This document shows positions 1-11,444 of a stretch of 64,000 bases of DNA, piece by piece (the first letter of the stretch is position 1; each line of letters begins with the position of its first letter). Under the pieces are notes generated by a model. The model had not been told where the DNA came from, ran no database searches, and worked only from the letters and a program-made list of their open reading frames with translations. The stretch is taken from NCBI RefSeq assembly GCF_003711515.1, contig NW_021167079.1, forward strand, positions 7,434,385 through 7,498,384. The letters run 5' to 3'. The stretch comes from Sodiomyces alkalinus F11 (lineage: Eukaryota; Ascomycota; Sordariomycetes; Glomerellales; Plectosphaerellaceae). Position numbers and translations under genes: made by a program.

Positions 1-217
1 CTGAAAGTGGCAAAACTCCTCCCATTCTCTATTCCATACTTCTGAACGAGTCTGAGTTCGAATTCGTTAAGACGCCCTGGATACAGAGTCGCGACTTCGT
101 ACCAAGTACTCACGACTTCACGAGATCAAGGTACCGTACGGTCCGTACCTCACATGACCTCACTCTCTCCAAGTTAGGTACCGAAACGCTTGGCCACACC
201 TAGGGCCACACCTTATC
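1..217. other. Left edge, upstream region of the MFS transporter gene
   Basis: No gene is visible. The stretch contains several short palindromic GTAC-type words (around 92-107 and 130-155) of a kind that recurs in other intergenic regions of this window. It presumably includes the promoter of the plus-strand transporter gene that begins at 218. Confidence 0.4.
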
Positions 218-2115
218 ATGACAACCTCCGGCGGTACCCCCAATCGACCGATGGCCTCCGACCCGGAGAAGGGCGATGGGCCCGAATCCGTCGCACAGGG
301 CCCCGGTCACCCCTCGGATTCATCCTCGATAGGTGCCGGGGCAGACCTACTGGCGGGCGAAGACGAGAATGTCGCTCTCGTCCGCAAGATGCATCTACTA
401 AACAATGTACGGATTCCGGATTATTCGGCTCGGTCCCGCGACTCCTGAGTCCCGAGCCCTCCCCGGGGGTTTGATCTTGTCATCTTGTCTTGCTGGTCTC
501 CTTGCACTCAGAAGGCAAGTCTAATCACCCATTACACGTCTAGGCAATCGACCAGATCGGCTGGACAAACTTCCACTGGAAACTCTTCTGCCTCAGCGGC
601 TTCGGCTACGCCGTCGACTCCATGGTCGCCCTCCTGCAGAGCGTCATCGCCGCCCAGGCCTACCTCGAGGTCGCACGAAACGGGGGAGGTTACGAGACCG
701 GTCTGAGCATCGCCTCCTACGCCGGGCTGCTCGTCGGCGCCCTCTTCTGGGGCATCACCGCTGACGTCATCGGCCGTCGCACCGCCTTCAACTCGACTCT
801 GTTCATCGCTGCCGCTGCCACTATCGTCGCCGGGGCTGCACCTAGTTGGGAGAGCCTCGGCTTTTTTGTGGCGCTTATCGGCTTTGGTGCCGGTGGTAAT
901 CTCGTCCTGGACCCGACCGTCTTTCTGGAATATGTCCCTTCGTCTCAGCAGTGGTCCATCACCACCATGGCTTGTTGGTGGGGTGTCGGTCAAGCGTTCA
1001 CCGGCTTTATCGCTTGGGGGTTTTTGCGTAGGCTCTTCTATTCCGCTCTTTTTTTTTTTCTGCCCGCAACAACTAGCAGTCCTCTCCGTCGTTAACGCCC
1101 CTTACAGCCCAGTCGCGATGGAACTGCAGCGTCCCCGAGGAATGCACCTGGCACAACAACAAGGCCTGGAGGCTGGTCTTCTTCACCGCCGGCGCCATCG
1201 TCTTCGTCATGTCCATGTCTCGCGTCCTCGTCGTCCGTCTTAAGGAGACCCCCAAGTACCTGCTCGGCCAAGGTCGCGACGCCGAGGTCGTCGACAACCT
1301 CCAGGCTATCGCGAAACGCTACGATCGCCCCTGCGATCTCACGCTCGAGCAGCTCGCGTCCCACGGCGACATCACACCGGCCAAACGAAGAAGAGGCACG
1401 CCCCCCGTGTGCTCGTCCTCCACATCAAGGGTCTGTTTGCGAGCAGGAGGCTCGCCCTCTCCACCCTCATGGTCTGGTTCTCGTGGACCCTCATTGGCCT
1501 GGCTTATCCGCTCTTCTACGTCTTCCTCCCGTCCATCATTTCTAACCGTATTCCCGTCGAGGAGTCGTCCTACATCACTTGGCGTAATTACACCCTGACC
1601 AACGTCTCGGGCATCGTTGGTCCCATCATCGCCGGCTTCCTCTCCAACATCAACTTTATCGGTCGCAAATACACCATGGTCATCGGTGCCCTTTTGACCA
1701 TGGTCTTTTTCTTCGGCTATACGGCTGTCACCACCACGACGCAAAATGTCGCTTTTAGCTGCGTTCTTGGTAGGTTGTCCTTGTGCTGTTTTCATCAAAT
1801 GTCTTTCCCCTTTTCATGAATCATTTCGTGTCCATGCTGACCTGACGCCTCCTCGGCAAAGCCTGCTGCATCAACATCTACTACGGCACCCTCTACGCCT
1901 ACACCGCCGAGATCTTCCCGTCGGCCCACCGCGCCACGGGGAGCGGCATTGCCGTCGCCCTGAATCGCATCATGGGTATGATCTCTGCCGTCATCGCTGC
2001 CGAGGGAGGCACCGACACGCCCGTCCCGCTCTACGTCTGCGCTGCCCTCTTTCTCGTCCTCGCCTTGGTCTCTGCCGCGTTTCCCTTTGAGCCTCAGGGT
2101 CGTCGAAGCTCATAG
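218..2115 (+). CDS. MFS transporter (sugar-porter/SVOP-like), probably frameshifted
   Basis: Proposed exons are 218-406, 544-1027, 1108-1769 and 1862-2115. Each junction has a GT donor and AG acceptor. The product is a 12-TM major facilitator of the plasma membrane; the substrate is unknown. Family marks seen are the N-terminal run into IDQIGWTNFHWKLFC, the first TM with GYAVDSM, the loop GITADVIGRR (the MFS GxxxDxxGRR motif), GGNLVLDPTVFLEY, LKETPKYLLGQGRDAE, and a second-half WYSWT-like segment read as LMVWFSWTLIGLAYPLFY. The exons sum to 1589 nt, one base short of an open frame. The frame moves from the one reading KETPKYLL to the one reading HIKGLFASRR near 1380-1405, and no plausible intron explains this. 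The gene is therefore either a recently broken copy or carries a sequencing error. Without the shift the product would be about 529 residues. Confidence 0.7.
1379..1405 (+). other. Probable one-base frameshift inside the MFS gene
   Basis: Upstream of this interval the conserved MFS reading is in the frame of position 1209. Downstream it is in the frame of position 1409. Both flanks are conserved family sequence, so an intron spanning the change would delete conserved residues. A single-base deletion (or two-base insertion) between ITPAK and RHAPRV fits best. Confidence 0.6.
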
Positions 2116-2569
2116 AGGCCGCCTCGAACATAGTCGGTCACAGCATCTCGAGTCTCGGAATATATGGCATGAAGCCCTGTTCCACCTCACAATCTTACTA
2201 CCTGGATACGAGAGATATTCACATCATTGATACTTAATATTCATTACATGCATGGTCTTGAGCAATACATTGATACGAGCCGAGCCGGGCTCGGGTAGCA
2301 ACATGGACAGTCATGTATCTATAGCTTCAACGAAAAAGAGCACATGCACCCGAAGACATGTACAATGCGATGGGTCCAAACTGGTCACTAAGAGCACCAA
2401 GTCGTGTTATCTTTCTCCATGGTATAATTGTAAGTGCGTGGGCCAAGTATAGGAGTCAATATATTGAGCGAATGCCCACTGTTATTATCCCGTAAGACAT
2501 TTTCCCCTGTGTACCAGCTGATGTTGCTGAATATAGCGGTGATGAACACGGTGCGTCCCTGTGGTCCCA
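2116..2569. other. Convergent intergenic region (3' ends of MFS gene and GPI-type gene)
   Basis: This 454-nt AT-richer stretch lies between two convergent genes. No conserved reading frame, tRNA or repeat was seen. It presumably holds both 3' untranslated regions. Confidence 0.4.
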
Positions 2570-3325
2570 TCAAACAAGCAAAACCATCAACACCATGGAG
2601 AGGAGTGCTCCGACGTCAGCGACCTTGAACATGACAGCTGAAGCCTCGACGACGTCGCTGGAGGGTTCCGGTGCGACATGCCCTGTCTCATCCGGACTAT
2701 GGCAGGCCTCTGAGCCATCGTGGTGTTCACATTCATCTTGGTGGTGGTGATGACCCTCTTCCAACCCTTCATGTTCCCCGGGATGCGTGCTGGACACGGG
2801 CTTGACAGAGACCGTGTGAGAACCACCGCCGTGCTCACCATGACCATCATGACCGTAGACCTCGGATGTCGACGTTTTGGTGACAACGGGGGCGTTGTGG
2901 GGAACCGAGGCGGTGATAACGGGTACAGTGAGGGTAAGCGTGTGCGGCTTGGGCCCACAGACCTCGCATACCTTGACGGTAGTCGTGAATCCGGGAGGGC
3001 AGTCGGTCGGGGCGGGCGTGTGGCAAGGGTTTTCGGGACCAGATGGGCAAGGATAAGTGATGGTGTAGGTATGCAGACCAGGGCCATCTGGGCCGAGAGT
3101 CGGCAGACAAGTGGTGTAAACCAAAGTACCGCCACCCGAACCGCCCTGGTCTTCGCCAGCGGTAGAGGTAGGGGCATAGCTGGTGAGGGTGACAGGAGGC
3201 AACGTTGTCGTGATTGTACAATTATCTGCTAGGCCTGGCGCCTCCTCTTGCCGGGGAGCGACGGGGATTAGGCCAGCCAGGAGGCCAACGGGGAAAAGAA
3301 CGACGATGAGATGTAGGGCGACCAT
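2570..3325 (-). CDS. Secreted Thr/Ser/His-rich protein with GPI-anchor-type C terminus
   Basis: This is a single exon of 251 residues. The start at 3325 was chosen over the upstream in-frame ATG at 3460 because it is followed immediately by a signal peptide (MVALHLIVVLFPVGLLAGLI). The middle is Thr/Pro-rich with paired Cys motifs (CEVCGPKPHTLTLTVP), which suits O-glycosylation. A His/Gly/Glu-rich stretch follows (EGHHHHQDECEHHDG). The C terminus ends in a hydrophobic tail (ALLSMVLMVLLV) after small residues, typical of a GPI-attachment signal, so the mature protein is likely cell-wall or membrane bound. No catalytic domain was recognised. It is transcribed divergently from the large repeat protein at 5271. 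The His-rich stretch could bind metal, but that is inference only. Confidence 0.7.
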   Translation of the reverse strand: MVALHLIVVLFPVGLLAGLIPVAPRQEEAPGLADNCTITTTLPPVTLTSYAPTSTAGEDQGGSGGGTLVYTTCLPTLGPDGPGLHTYTITYPCPSGPENPCHTPAPTDCPPGFTTTVKVCEVCGPKPHTLTLTVPVITASVPHNAPVVTKTSTSEVYGHDGHGEHGGGSHTVSVKPVSSTHPGEHEGLEEGHHHHQDECEHHDGSEACHSPDETGHVAPEPSSDVVEASAVMFKVADVGALLSMVLMVLLV

Positions 3326-5270
3326 CTTGGCTGGGAATAAGCGACTGAACTTAAAGGCTCCTGTGCTCAAAAAGGGGATGGGTTGGGGGAAAACGAGTGG
3401 CGTAGAAGCACAAGGAGGCGTAACAAAACGAATGTGGCAGGTCAGTGACGACTGGAACAACTGATGGACACATGGGACTTTGAGCTTGTTTACTCCCTTT
3501 ATATTAGAACAGAGTCGTTGTCTGACTTGTTGAAATCACTCACAGACTATCTAGCATGGTCAACCTTCGCAATATCATTCTTGATTGTTTGCCGATAAGG
3601 AAAACAGACTCGAAGAGTCGATCATCGGAATGCTTGTAGATGAGCTCAGCTCACTACCGGCTTCTACATGTTCCCCTATTTCGGACCTAAGTTATGTTTA
3701 TGATCAGGAGAATCTCCGTTCCCGTCACGGAGGCGCGTCTACACTTTACTCCGTCCACATGTCCATTCTCAGCCTCTCAGGGGGGATGCGTGGTTCGCGG
3801 ATCACAAGCATCCACAGTGCCGCCAATGCTGGGATCTGCCTAAGCAAAGTGCATGTGAAGATATGCCGGGACACAGCTTCAGGAATGGACTCATATAAGA
3901 CAACTGGGTGCAGATATTAGCCATCTGCATCCGCGAGCGTCTTCAAGTCTCCTGTGGCTTGCCGCAAAGGCATAAAGCTTCCCGTATCTTGCTTGCCATG
4001 GAGATAGATAAGATGCTATCAGTGCATGTGTTGAACCTGATCTATATTCAAACATGAATGATTCGAGCATGGGCATTATGGATAGACCGTGGCGATGCCT
4101 TAATCGACAGCCCGGGCACAAAGGCCCAGGCATAAAGGGGCACATGAGCGCCGTCCTGCCTGAAATGTTGCTACCAACCAACCGTCCTCGCTGCTTTTTC
4201 GGTCTGACTGCGGCAGTGGGTGAGACATAGCGGGAGATCATCCAGGGTCTTCCAAGTCCCGCACAATATCGAGGCACTGTCTCGCCTGGGCAAGTGCCGA
4301 ATACAATGAAAGAACACGCACCAAGAATCTTTATCCCTCAACTTTGATTGAGAGTTCCACTCTGTAGAGTATGATACGCAGTTATGTCTTAAATAGCACA
4401 GCTGAGGCCCATTGCTTAAACGCGCCGCAAAGGATTTTATGGCCTATACCTAACAGACACTGTTTCACTCAGGCGATTCCTCCGCCAGGAGGACTAAGTG
4501 GAGCGCGGACAAGCAAAGCTTGCACGGTCTATAGGGTCAGAACAGACTAACAGTCTGTCATCCGAGCTGTGAGTCCTCCAGTATGGCTTGCTTTCCATCA
4601 TATGCCACATGGAAAGGTCAACCGTTCGTGTAGTCTGCTCGTCAGCTTCACCCAGGCACGTCCGGAATGCATTGCATTAAAGTCTGTCGTTACCAAAATA
4701 GGGGCAGGCTGGTGTCGATTTCTTCAACCCAGCACTCGTGGTGCATATGGCCAAAACAGGGCTCCAGGGAGGAGACACGCTTGACAATTCTAGAGCTCAC
4801 AGGACTCCCTGGTGCTTAACTGGGCCAGACTTTTATCTGGGAATGTAGGTAAACTACGTAAGGGGGCTTCAAAACGGCCAACCTCGAGAGAAACCACCCT
4901 GCACTGTTTACTCACTTACTTTCCCAACTAATTACCTAGAGGTGGTTGTGAGAGTGCAGGACTCAGGAATCTGGCATTCTCCCTATCCTGGGCATTCCTG
5001 TCCTGGCCGCATGAACCATCAAGTCCCTAATGAACTGCAAGCAATACATCTCCGAGCGAGGGGAGATAGAGCTCGTGTGGGCTGCCGAGTGATCCCAACG
5101 TCTTATGGACCTGTTCGCATGTGTATATATTAAGGCCCATCCGAGTGAACCGATGCCAGAATCAGGACCTGGAGTGCGAAGAGAACCATCTCCCCAGTCC
5201 TTTCCCCCTGCCACATACTAACTCGTATTATTCAGAAGGCGTGCTCTTTTCTACTATTTCTCTTTTGGTC
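3326..5270. other. Divergent intergenic region between two secreted-protein genes
   Basis: A 1.9-kb region between the minus-strand GPI-type gene and the plus-strand repeat protein. The short open frames here (for example 3585-3920 and 3891-4277) show no low-complexity, signal-peptide or domain features and look random. It presumably holds the promoters of both genes. No repeat or RNA gene was seen. Confidence 0.45.
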
Positions 5271-8200
5271 ATGCGTCTCTCTGGCCTGGCCGTGGGCGCC
5301 TCCGTCCTTCTGGGACGCGCACTGGGCTTAGCCGAGCCACAGTTGCCAAACGAATCTGACTGTCCCGACGGCATCGAAGTTGTCACGGTGCAGCCAGTCG
5401 TCATCCTCACGGTTCAGCCTGTTCGGATCAGCTCGTTCATCCCGTCCAACACCGTCCTTACCATCGGCAGCGTTACCATCTCGGTTACAGACGCCCCTAC
5501 AACTCTTGTCACTGATATCACTCTCACAAGCACTTCCACTTCTCTGTCGGCTGGGTAAGAACTCAACATCATCCCGAGTCTTACTACAAGGAAGCTAATA
5601 CATATTGGTCCGAGTAGCTCGGGGCCACCCTTTACCGGTCCTTATACCACGTTGGCAGCCACTGGCCCTGGATTCGGACCCGGTCCGACGACCATTACTC
5701 TTCCTCCGAGTCGCCCTGATGGAACCGGAACTGTGATTATCGTGCAGCTAGATGCCACCGATATCCCTCCCACCTTTACAGGGCCTTTTACCACCGTTAC
5801 AGGACCTTGGACTGGGACAGACCCCACGACAGTCACACTCCCTCCAACCGGCACCGGTACCGTTGGCATTGAGGTGATCCTGACACCGGCTACCACACCC
5901 CAGACCTTTACTGGTCCCTTTACGACGATCACGGGCCCGGGAACTGGAACGATTCCTACCACTATTACCCTACCTCCTACTGGATCAGGCACTGTTGGAA
6001 CAGAGATCGTTCTGACGCCGTTTACTGTGGCTGAGCCTCCAACATTCACCGGCCCCTTCACGACTATTACTGGTCCTGGAACCGGCACAGTTCCTACTAC
6101 TGTGACTCTTCCTCCGACGGGAACAGACACTGTGGGAACCGAGATCGTTTTGACTCCGTTTACTGCAGATGACGGTGCTGACCCTACTTTCACCGGCCCC
6201 TTCACCACCATTACTGGCCCTGGAACCGGCACGGCTCCTACCACGATCACCGTGCCCCCAACTGGGACGGATACCGTAGGCACCGAGATCGTTTTGACGC
6301 CGCCTGCCGCCACGGAGCCTACAACTTTCACCGGCCCTTTTACCACCGTCACGGGTCCTGGCACCGGCACTGCTCCTACCACTATCACTCTGCCTCCAAG
6401 CGGATCTGATACTGTGGGAACTGAAATCGTCTTGACGCCGCTCACTGTAGCCGAGCCTACGATATTCACTGGACCCTTCACAACCATCACTGGACCTGGA
6501 ACAGACTCGGTTCCTACTACCATCACTTTACCCCCTACTGGGACTGACACCGTCGGAATCGAGGTTGTCCTGACCCCCAATGCGGAGCCGACCACCTTCA
6601 CTGGCCCCTTTACGACAATCACAGGTCCCGGAACCGGAACTGAAGTGGAAACCATTACCCTCCCCCTAGCTGGGACAGATACAGTAGGAACTGAACTTGT
6701 TTTGACCCCTGCTACGGCCACTACAACTTTCACCGGACCCTTCACCACCATCACGGGTCCTGGGACTGACACAGTTCCTACTACTATTACTCTACCCCCG
6801 TCGGGAACTGACACTATCGGCACCGAGGTTGTCCTCACCCCCGCCACGGAGCCGATCACCTTCACTGGTCCTTTCACAACCATCACAGCACCAGGCACGG
6901 GCACTGAAGAGGAGACCCTTACCCTCCCCCCTACCGGAACAGGAACTGTGGGCACTGAAATTGTTCTCACTCCTCCCGGCCCTGACGCTACTACTTTCAC
7001 TGGCCCGTTCATAACTATCACGGCCGAAGGAACAGGCACTGAAGAGGAGACGGTGACCCTCCCCCCTACTAGCACAGGAACTATCGGCACTGAGATTATC
7101 CTCACCCCTCCCGGCCCTGACCCCACTACCTTCACCGGTCCCTTTACGACCATCACCGCTCCAGGAACCGGGACCGAAGAAGAGACCGTCACCCTCCCCC
7201 CTGAAGGAACCGGAACTGTGGGTACTGAAATTATCCTGACCCCTCCAGGCCCTGATCCTACCGCGTTCACCGGGCCTTGTACAACCATCACGGCCGAGGG
7301 CACGGGGACTGAGGAAGAAAGGATCACTGTTCCCCCTGAAGGAACCGGCACTATAGGAAGAGAAATCGTTCTGACGCCACCCGGTCCCGATTTTACGGCG
7401 TTTATGGGTCCTTTCACGACTATCACCGCGCCGGGTACCGGGATAGAAGAGGAAACCGTCACTCTTCCTCCCACCGGAACTGGAACCATAGGAACCCAAA
7501 TCGTCCTGACACCCCCTGGTCCTGAGCCTACCACCTTCACCGGCCCTTTTACGACCATCACGGCACCGGGTACTGGGACTGAGGAGGAGACTGTCACGCT
7601 TCCCCCTAGTGGAAGTGGGACTGTGGGAACGGAGATCGTCCTGACCCCGACGACGCCGGTCGCCAGCTTATCCTCGGATACTCCTCCTGTCTCTTCCGCT
7701 GAGCCTAGTGAGGGCGAGCCTGTTTCTTCTCCTACAGAATCGGATGCTTTTTCCTCCCCCGCAGAGTCTGATCCTGTCTCTTCTGCCGCAGAGTCTGCTC
7801 CCGTCTTTTCTCCAACCCAATCTGATCCTGTCTCTTCCCCCACCGAGTCGGACCCCGTCTCTTCTCCTGAATCGGACCCTGTTTCTTCTGCCACAGAGTC
7901 GCCCGAACCATTCTCTTCAGGCCCAGGCGAATCATCCCTCGAGCCCACCCCCGAGCCCAGCCAGAGCGAGCCTGCATCATCAGCATCCGCGTCGTCCTGC
8001 GTTCCCTCTCCGACCAGCATAACGCCATTCTGCGAGCAGGCCCTGCCACCCGGCTGTTCCGAACTGCAGTCCACCAACGGCCTCGCCCTGATCCCCGTCC
8101 TCGCAGAGTGCACCATCGCCCTCGGCCCCTACGCCATCGGCAACGTCGCCACCTGCCTCGCCACAATCCCCACCCTCAGCACCGTCGGAACCGACATCGC

Positions 8201-8903
8201 AGACTGCATCCTGGGCGCCCTGGAGGGCCGCTGCATCGAAACCCTGCCGGAAGCGTGCGAGGACCTCTCGGAATCCAACGGCCTCGCCCTCGTCGCCGAC
8301 ATCGCCGTGTGCGCCGTCGCCCTGGGCCCCTTCGCCTTCGGCAGCGCCGCCACCTGTCTGGCCACGGGGGGCATCACGTCCGAGTCCCAGGGCGTCAGCA
8401 TCATCGAGGGTCTGGAAGTCGCGTTCGGGTTCCGGCCCGGAACCGGCGTCATCGTCGACGGGGGTGAATGTTCGCCGGTCCCGACCGAGGAGCCGGCTGA
8501 GCCTGTCTGCGCCCCGATCCCGGCTGCATGCCAGAACTTGGGTTCTCTTTCGGGCTTGGCGCTTGTACCGGCCGTCCCGGCTTGCACTGTCGCTCTCGGG
8601 GCCTTCGCCGTGGGTAATGTCGGGGCTTGCTTGGCGACGGATACCTTTACCGAGGAGACGGCGGGCGACACGGTTGTGTCTTGTCTTGAGGACGCCCTGG
8701 AGGACGTCTGCCTGGGGACGCTACCGCCGGCGTGCCTGAACCTTCAGGATAATGGCCTTGCCGAGCTTGCCGTCAATATCCCTCTCTGCACGGCGGCTCT
8801 CGGTCCTCTTGCTGCCGGGTCCGCTCTCGTCTGTTTGACTTCGGGATTGACGAATGGTAATTCGGTGATTTCGTGCTTGAACGACGCACTTTTCGGCATT
8901 TAA
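5271..8903 (+). CDS. Secreted adhesin-like protein with 15 tandem repeats and Cys-rich C-terminal modules
   Basis: Exons 5271-5554 and 5618-8903 (63-nt intron, GTAAGA...GTAG) encode 1189 residues. The start is the ATG that opens a signal peptide (MRLSGLAVGASVLLGRALGL). After a short N-terminal domain come fifteen repeats of about 45 residues. Their core is TFTGPFTTITGPGTGT, then TLPPTGTxTVGTEIVLTP. A Ser/Pro/Glu linker rich in SDPVSSPTE follows. The last 350 or so residues hold four related Cys modules of the type CxxLPPAC..NGLALV..C..ALGPFAxG..TCLAT. No hydrophobic GPI tail is present, so it is probably secreted or wall-associated through other means. The architecture of a Thr-rich stalk plus a disulphide-rich end resembles fungal adhesins and wall proteins. 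The family is not recognised by name and no enzymatic motif is seen. The repeats become more Glu-rich (TEEETVTLPP) from copy ten on, suggesting late local duplication. Confidence 0.85.
5618..7650 (+). repeat. Tandem coding repeat, ~135 bp unit x 15
   Basis: Fifteen imperfect copies of an about 135-bp unit lie in frame in the second exon of the gene at 5271. Each starts at the codons for TFTGPFTT and ends at VLTP. The first copy is the most divergent. Copies 10-15 share GTEEETVTLPP and a PGPDPT linker, whereas copies 3-9 have mostly PTTITLPP. This indicates two expansion waves. Copy number is likely to vary between strains. Confidence 0.9.
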
Positions 8904-9582
8904 GTGATGCCTATTCTCAGCAATAGGAAATCGTCAAACACATTCAATGCTTCTCATTCCTGTTGTTTCTTCTGTGGCCTTTGGATATCGCTGGATTTGG
9001 GTTTCTGAAGTCCGAGACACTTGCAAACCATCGCCGGAGTATGTGGGCGGCGGCCAGACGGCAACTGCAAGGAAAAGGGAAGGGCAATTGGAGTCGAAGG
9101 AAAAAGATTGAGATTGACACCAAGACAAGAGTCGATTTTCTTCATATAGCCGCCTAGAATGCCATCAGCTCAAGTCATTAATCGATTCCTTCCACGTACG
9201 CCCACTCTGAGTGTACGCAGCGTCATGGAAAGCATCCGGTATAAGTGTCTTATGAAGTGTCGTGTCATATTGTGTCACAGGAAGAACCCGTAGCAGTAGT
9301 ACGAACGTTCGAGTAAGACGAACATTCTTGCATCTGCCTCGAAGGAAGTAGTCGGATTCGAGCTGACAGCTTGAGGCTTTAACTAACAGCTGAGACAAGA
9401 GCCCTAGAGCCACAGCGTAGAAAGAGCGTAGAAAAAGCGCAAACACCGCAGAAACTGGACTACAATGTGGCCTATCCGTGAGGGCCCGTCGAAACGTAGG
9501 AATGCCGAGACAATCTGTACTGAGAAGAGTGAGAGAGAACACACCAAGCACGAGCGAAAAAAAAAAAAACCCCCCCAAGAAT
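8904..9582. other. Convergent intergenic region before GPI16
   Basis: A 679-nt stretch between the end of the repeat-protein gene and the end of GPI16. Only short random open frames are present. A poly-A/poly-C run lies at 9558-9577 immediately past the GPI16 stop. Presumably it holds 3' untranslated sequence of both genes. Confidence 0.45.
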
Positions 9583-11444
9583 CTATTTCCGTGTCGACTT
9601 CCTGGACCTAAACTTCTCTATCAACTTGCCCAGCTTGGCTCGGGCTAGGCGACTCGGTGCCTCGTCGGCAGCAACGAGACGGCGGACGAGGATGTTGTAC
9701 ATGCCGCCGAAAGCAAGGGCAATGGCCGTCGACGTGAAGATGATGACATTATAAGGCATGCTGAAATCCGGAACGGGGAGGTTCAGCAGCAGGGTCGTGG
9801 TCCTCACGCTCTGCACGCGGGGGCGGACGGTGGTGATGACGGCGGCGGCGACGTCGAAGCCGCGATTGGCATCGGGGGGGTACTCCGTGTAGCGGAGGAT
9901 GGTCTTCTCAAAGTCGTAGGTGAGGAAGACGGTCGAGGCGGGCGGGATCCGCATGCGCAGCTCGAGTTGCGTGCCTCTCGCACGATCCACGGCGGGGCGG
10001 TAGTAGATGTCCTCGATCATGGCGGGCTGGGCTTTCCCCCGTGATCCTTCGAGTCTGGCGTTCAAGGTGTGGAGATAGACCCTCATGAACCAGGGCAACG
10101 ATTCCATGTAGATGAATTCGACTTCGGTGTCTTGGCTGGGGTTGGTGAGAATGGTCTGAACTCCTCCGCGCTCCTGGCCATGTCCCATTAAGCTGCGCTC
10201 GGCATAAATAAGGGGAGTCGGTGATTTAATAAGCTCGTCGTCCGTCGTCGTCATGGTCGTCGTGGTGTTCGCAATGATTTCTCCCGTGTCATCTGCGTCG
10301 GGAGCGGGGAGGATAATATCAAAGTCGCCCTCCGAGTCGAATGTAAAGCATCTAGACCTGCCATCCGCGTTCTTCATCTGGTGAACTCCAGCGGACGTGT
10401 AGACACTTCTGGAATGGGGAACCTGGATGCACACGGGCGGTATCTCCGGGTCCGTGAGAGGACACGTGCCCTTCATGGGATGGCCGAAGACCTGAGACAG
10501 AGACCACTCTTGGGACGCGTTGTAACCGAGAGGGAAACAGGTGTTCGGTGCATGATACGGCTTGGAAGTGTCGCACTTGAGGTCCCGACTAGGCGGCGGG
10601 CGTGGAATCTCCTGGGGCCGCTGGGACCGCTCGATGTCGAGAACCATGTCGATGGTCTGCTCAATCTCCAAGACGCAGTCGCCATCTTCGGGGCAGATGG
10701 GTTTGACGTCGATGGCCATGCTCTGGTAGGCAGAGTCGAAGAGCTTATGACCGTCCAACAGGGTGGAAACGCCCACCTTGCCCTTGCACGGGAGAAGCTT
10801 CAAAAACGGAGTGAGATTCTCCGTGCACACCACCTCCTTCGGAAGCACGCCGTGTAGTAGGCGAAGATTCGGGATCGAAGACGTCGGGTGGTCCCCTTCG
10901 GGTTGGAAGGACATGACGGGGCGGGTGGTTCGGGTGCCGTCGACGAAGTTGAGGGACGCGCAGAAGAGACCCGAGAGAGCGTTTGTCAGGATCAACCACT
11001 TCTCATCGGCCCTGGAGAGAAAGACAGCCGTGTTAGAGTGTCTGTGTGCCTCCAATGCATGAGGGTACAGGGGAAAAACAGAAAGGGACCATACTCCTCG
11101 TCGCTCTCAGACTCAAGCCAAGCCCAGAGCTCGACGCCCGTGCCTCCCTCCCGTTGCCCCTCCCATGGCCTGGTGCCCCAGCTTTCAGCATCCCACCGGC
11201 CAAGGCTGAACCTCAAATGCAGTTCTCGAGTGCCCGCATGCTGTAGGATCTGGCCCAGCGATCTGGGGAAATAACGGAAGTTGTGGGACTCAAAGTCGTA
11301 GAAGGACGTGTTCGAACGGAAGTTGAAGCTCGCCAGTAGCGCAGACAAGGGAAGTGGACGTAGATTCAGTTGCTCATAGTAGTCGGCTGCAGTGACCCAG
11401 GAAACGAGAGGAAGGAGGCAGATGAACGCCAGTAGATGGCGCAT
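9583..11444 (-). CDS. GPI16: GPI transamidase subunit GPI16/PIG-T
   Basis: Exons 11095-11444 and 9583-11011 encode 592 residues, close to the roughly 610 of yeast Gpi16. Gpi16/PIG-T is an essential ER-membrane subunit of the GPI transamidase that attaches GPI anchors to secretory proteins. Seen features are an N-terminal signal peptide (MRHLLAFICLLPLVSWVTAA), the conserved start YYEQLNLRPLP, the FNFRSNTSFYDFESHNFRYF region, LLHGVLPKEVVCTENLTPFLKLLPC, a luminal domain with conserved Cys and N-glycosylation sequons, and one C-terminal TM (NVIIFTSTAIALAFGGMYNI) followed by a basic cytosolic tail. The intron (11012-11094) has donor GTATGG and acceptor CCAG and splits a Glu codon. The start at 11444 was preferred to the ATG at 11582 because the signal peptide begins there. 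It may act on the GPI-type protein encoded at 2570. Confidence 0.93.

Noticed and set aside
5642..8116. 824-codon minus-strand open frame
   Set aside because: It mirrors the tandem repeat of the real plus-strand gene, which has a signal peptide, a spliced first exon and Cys modules. The antisense product is low-complexity Val/Gly/Pro.
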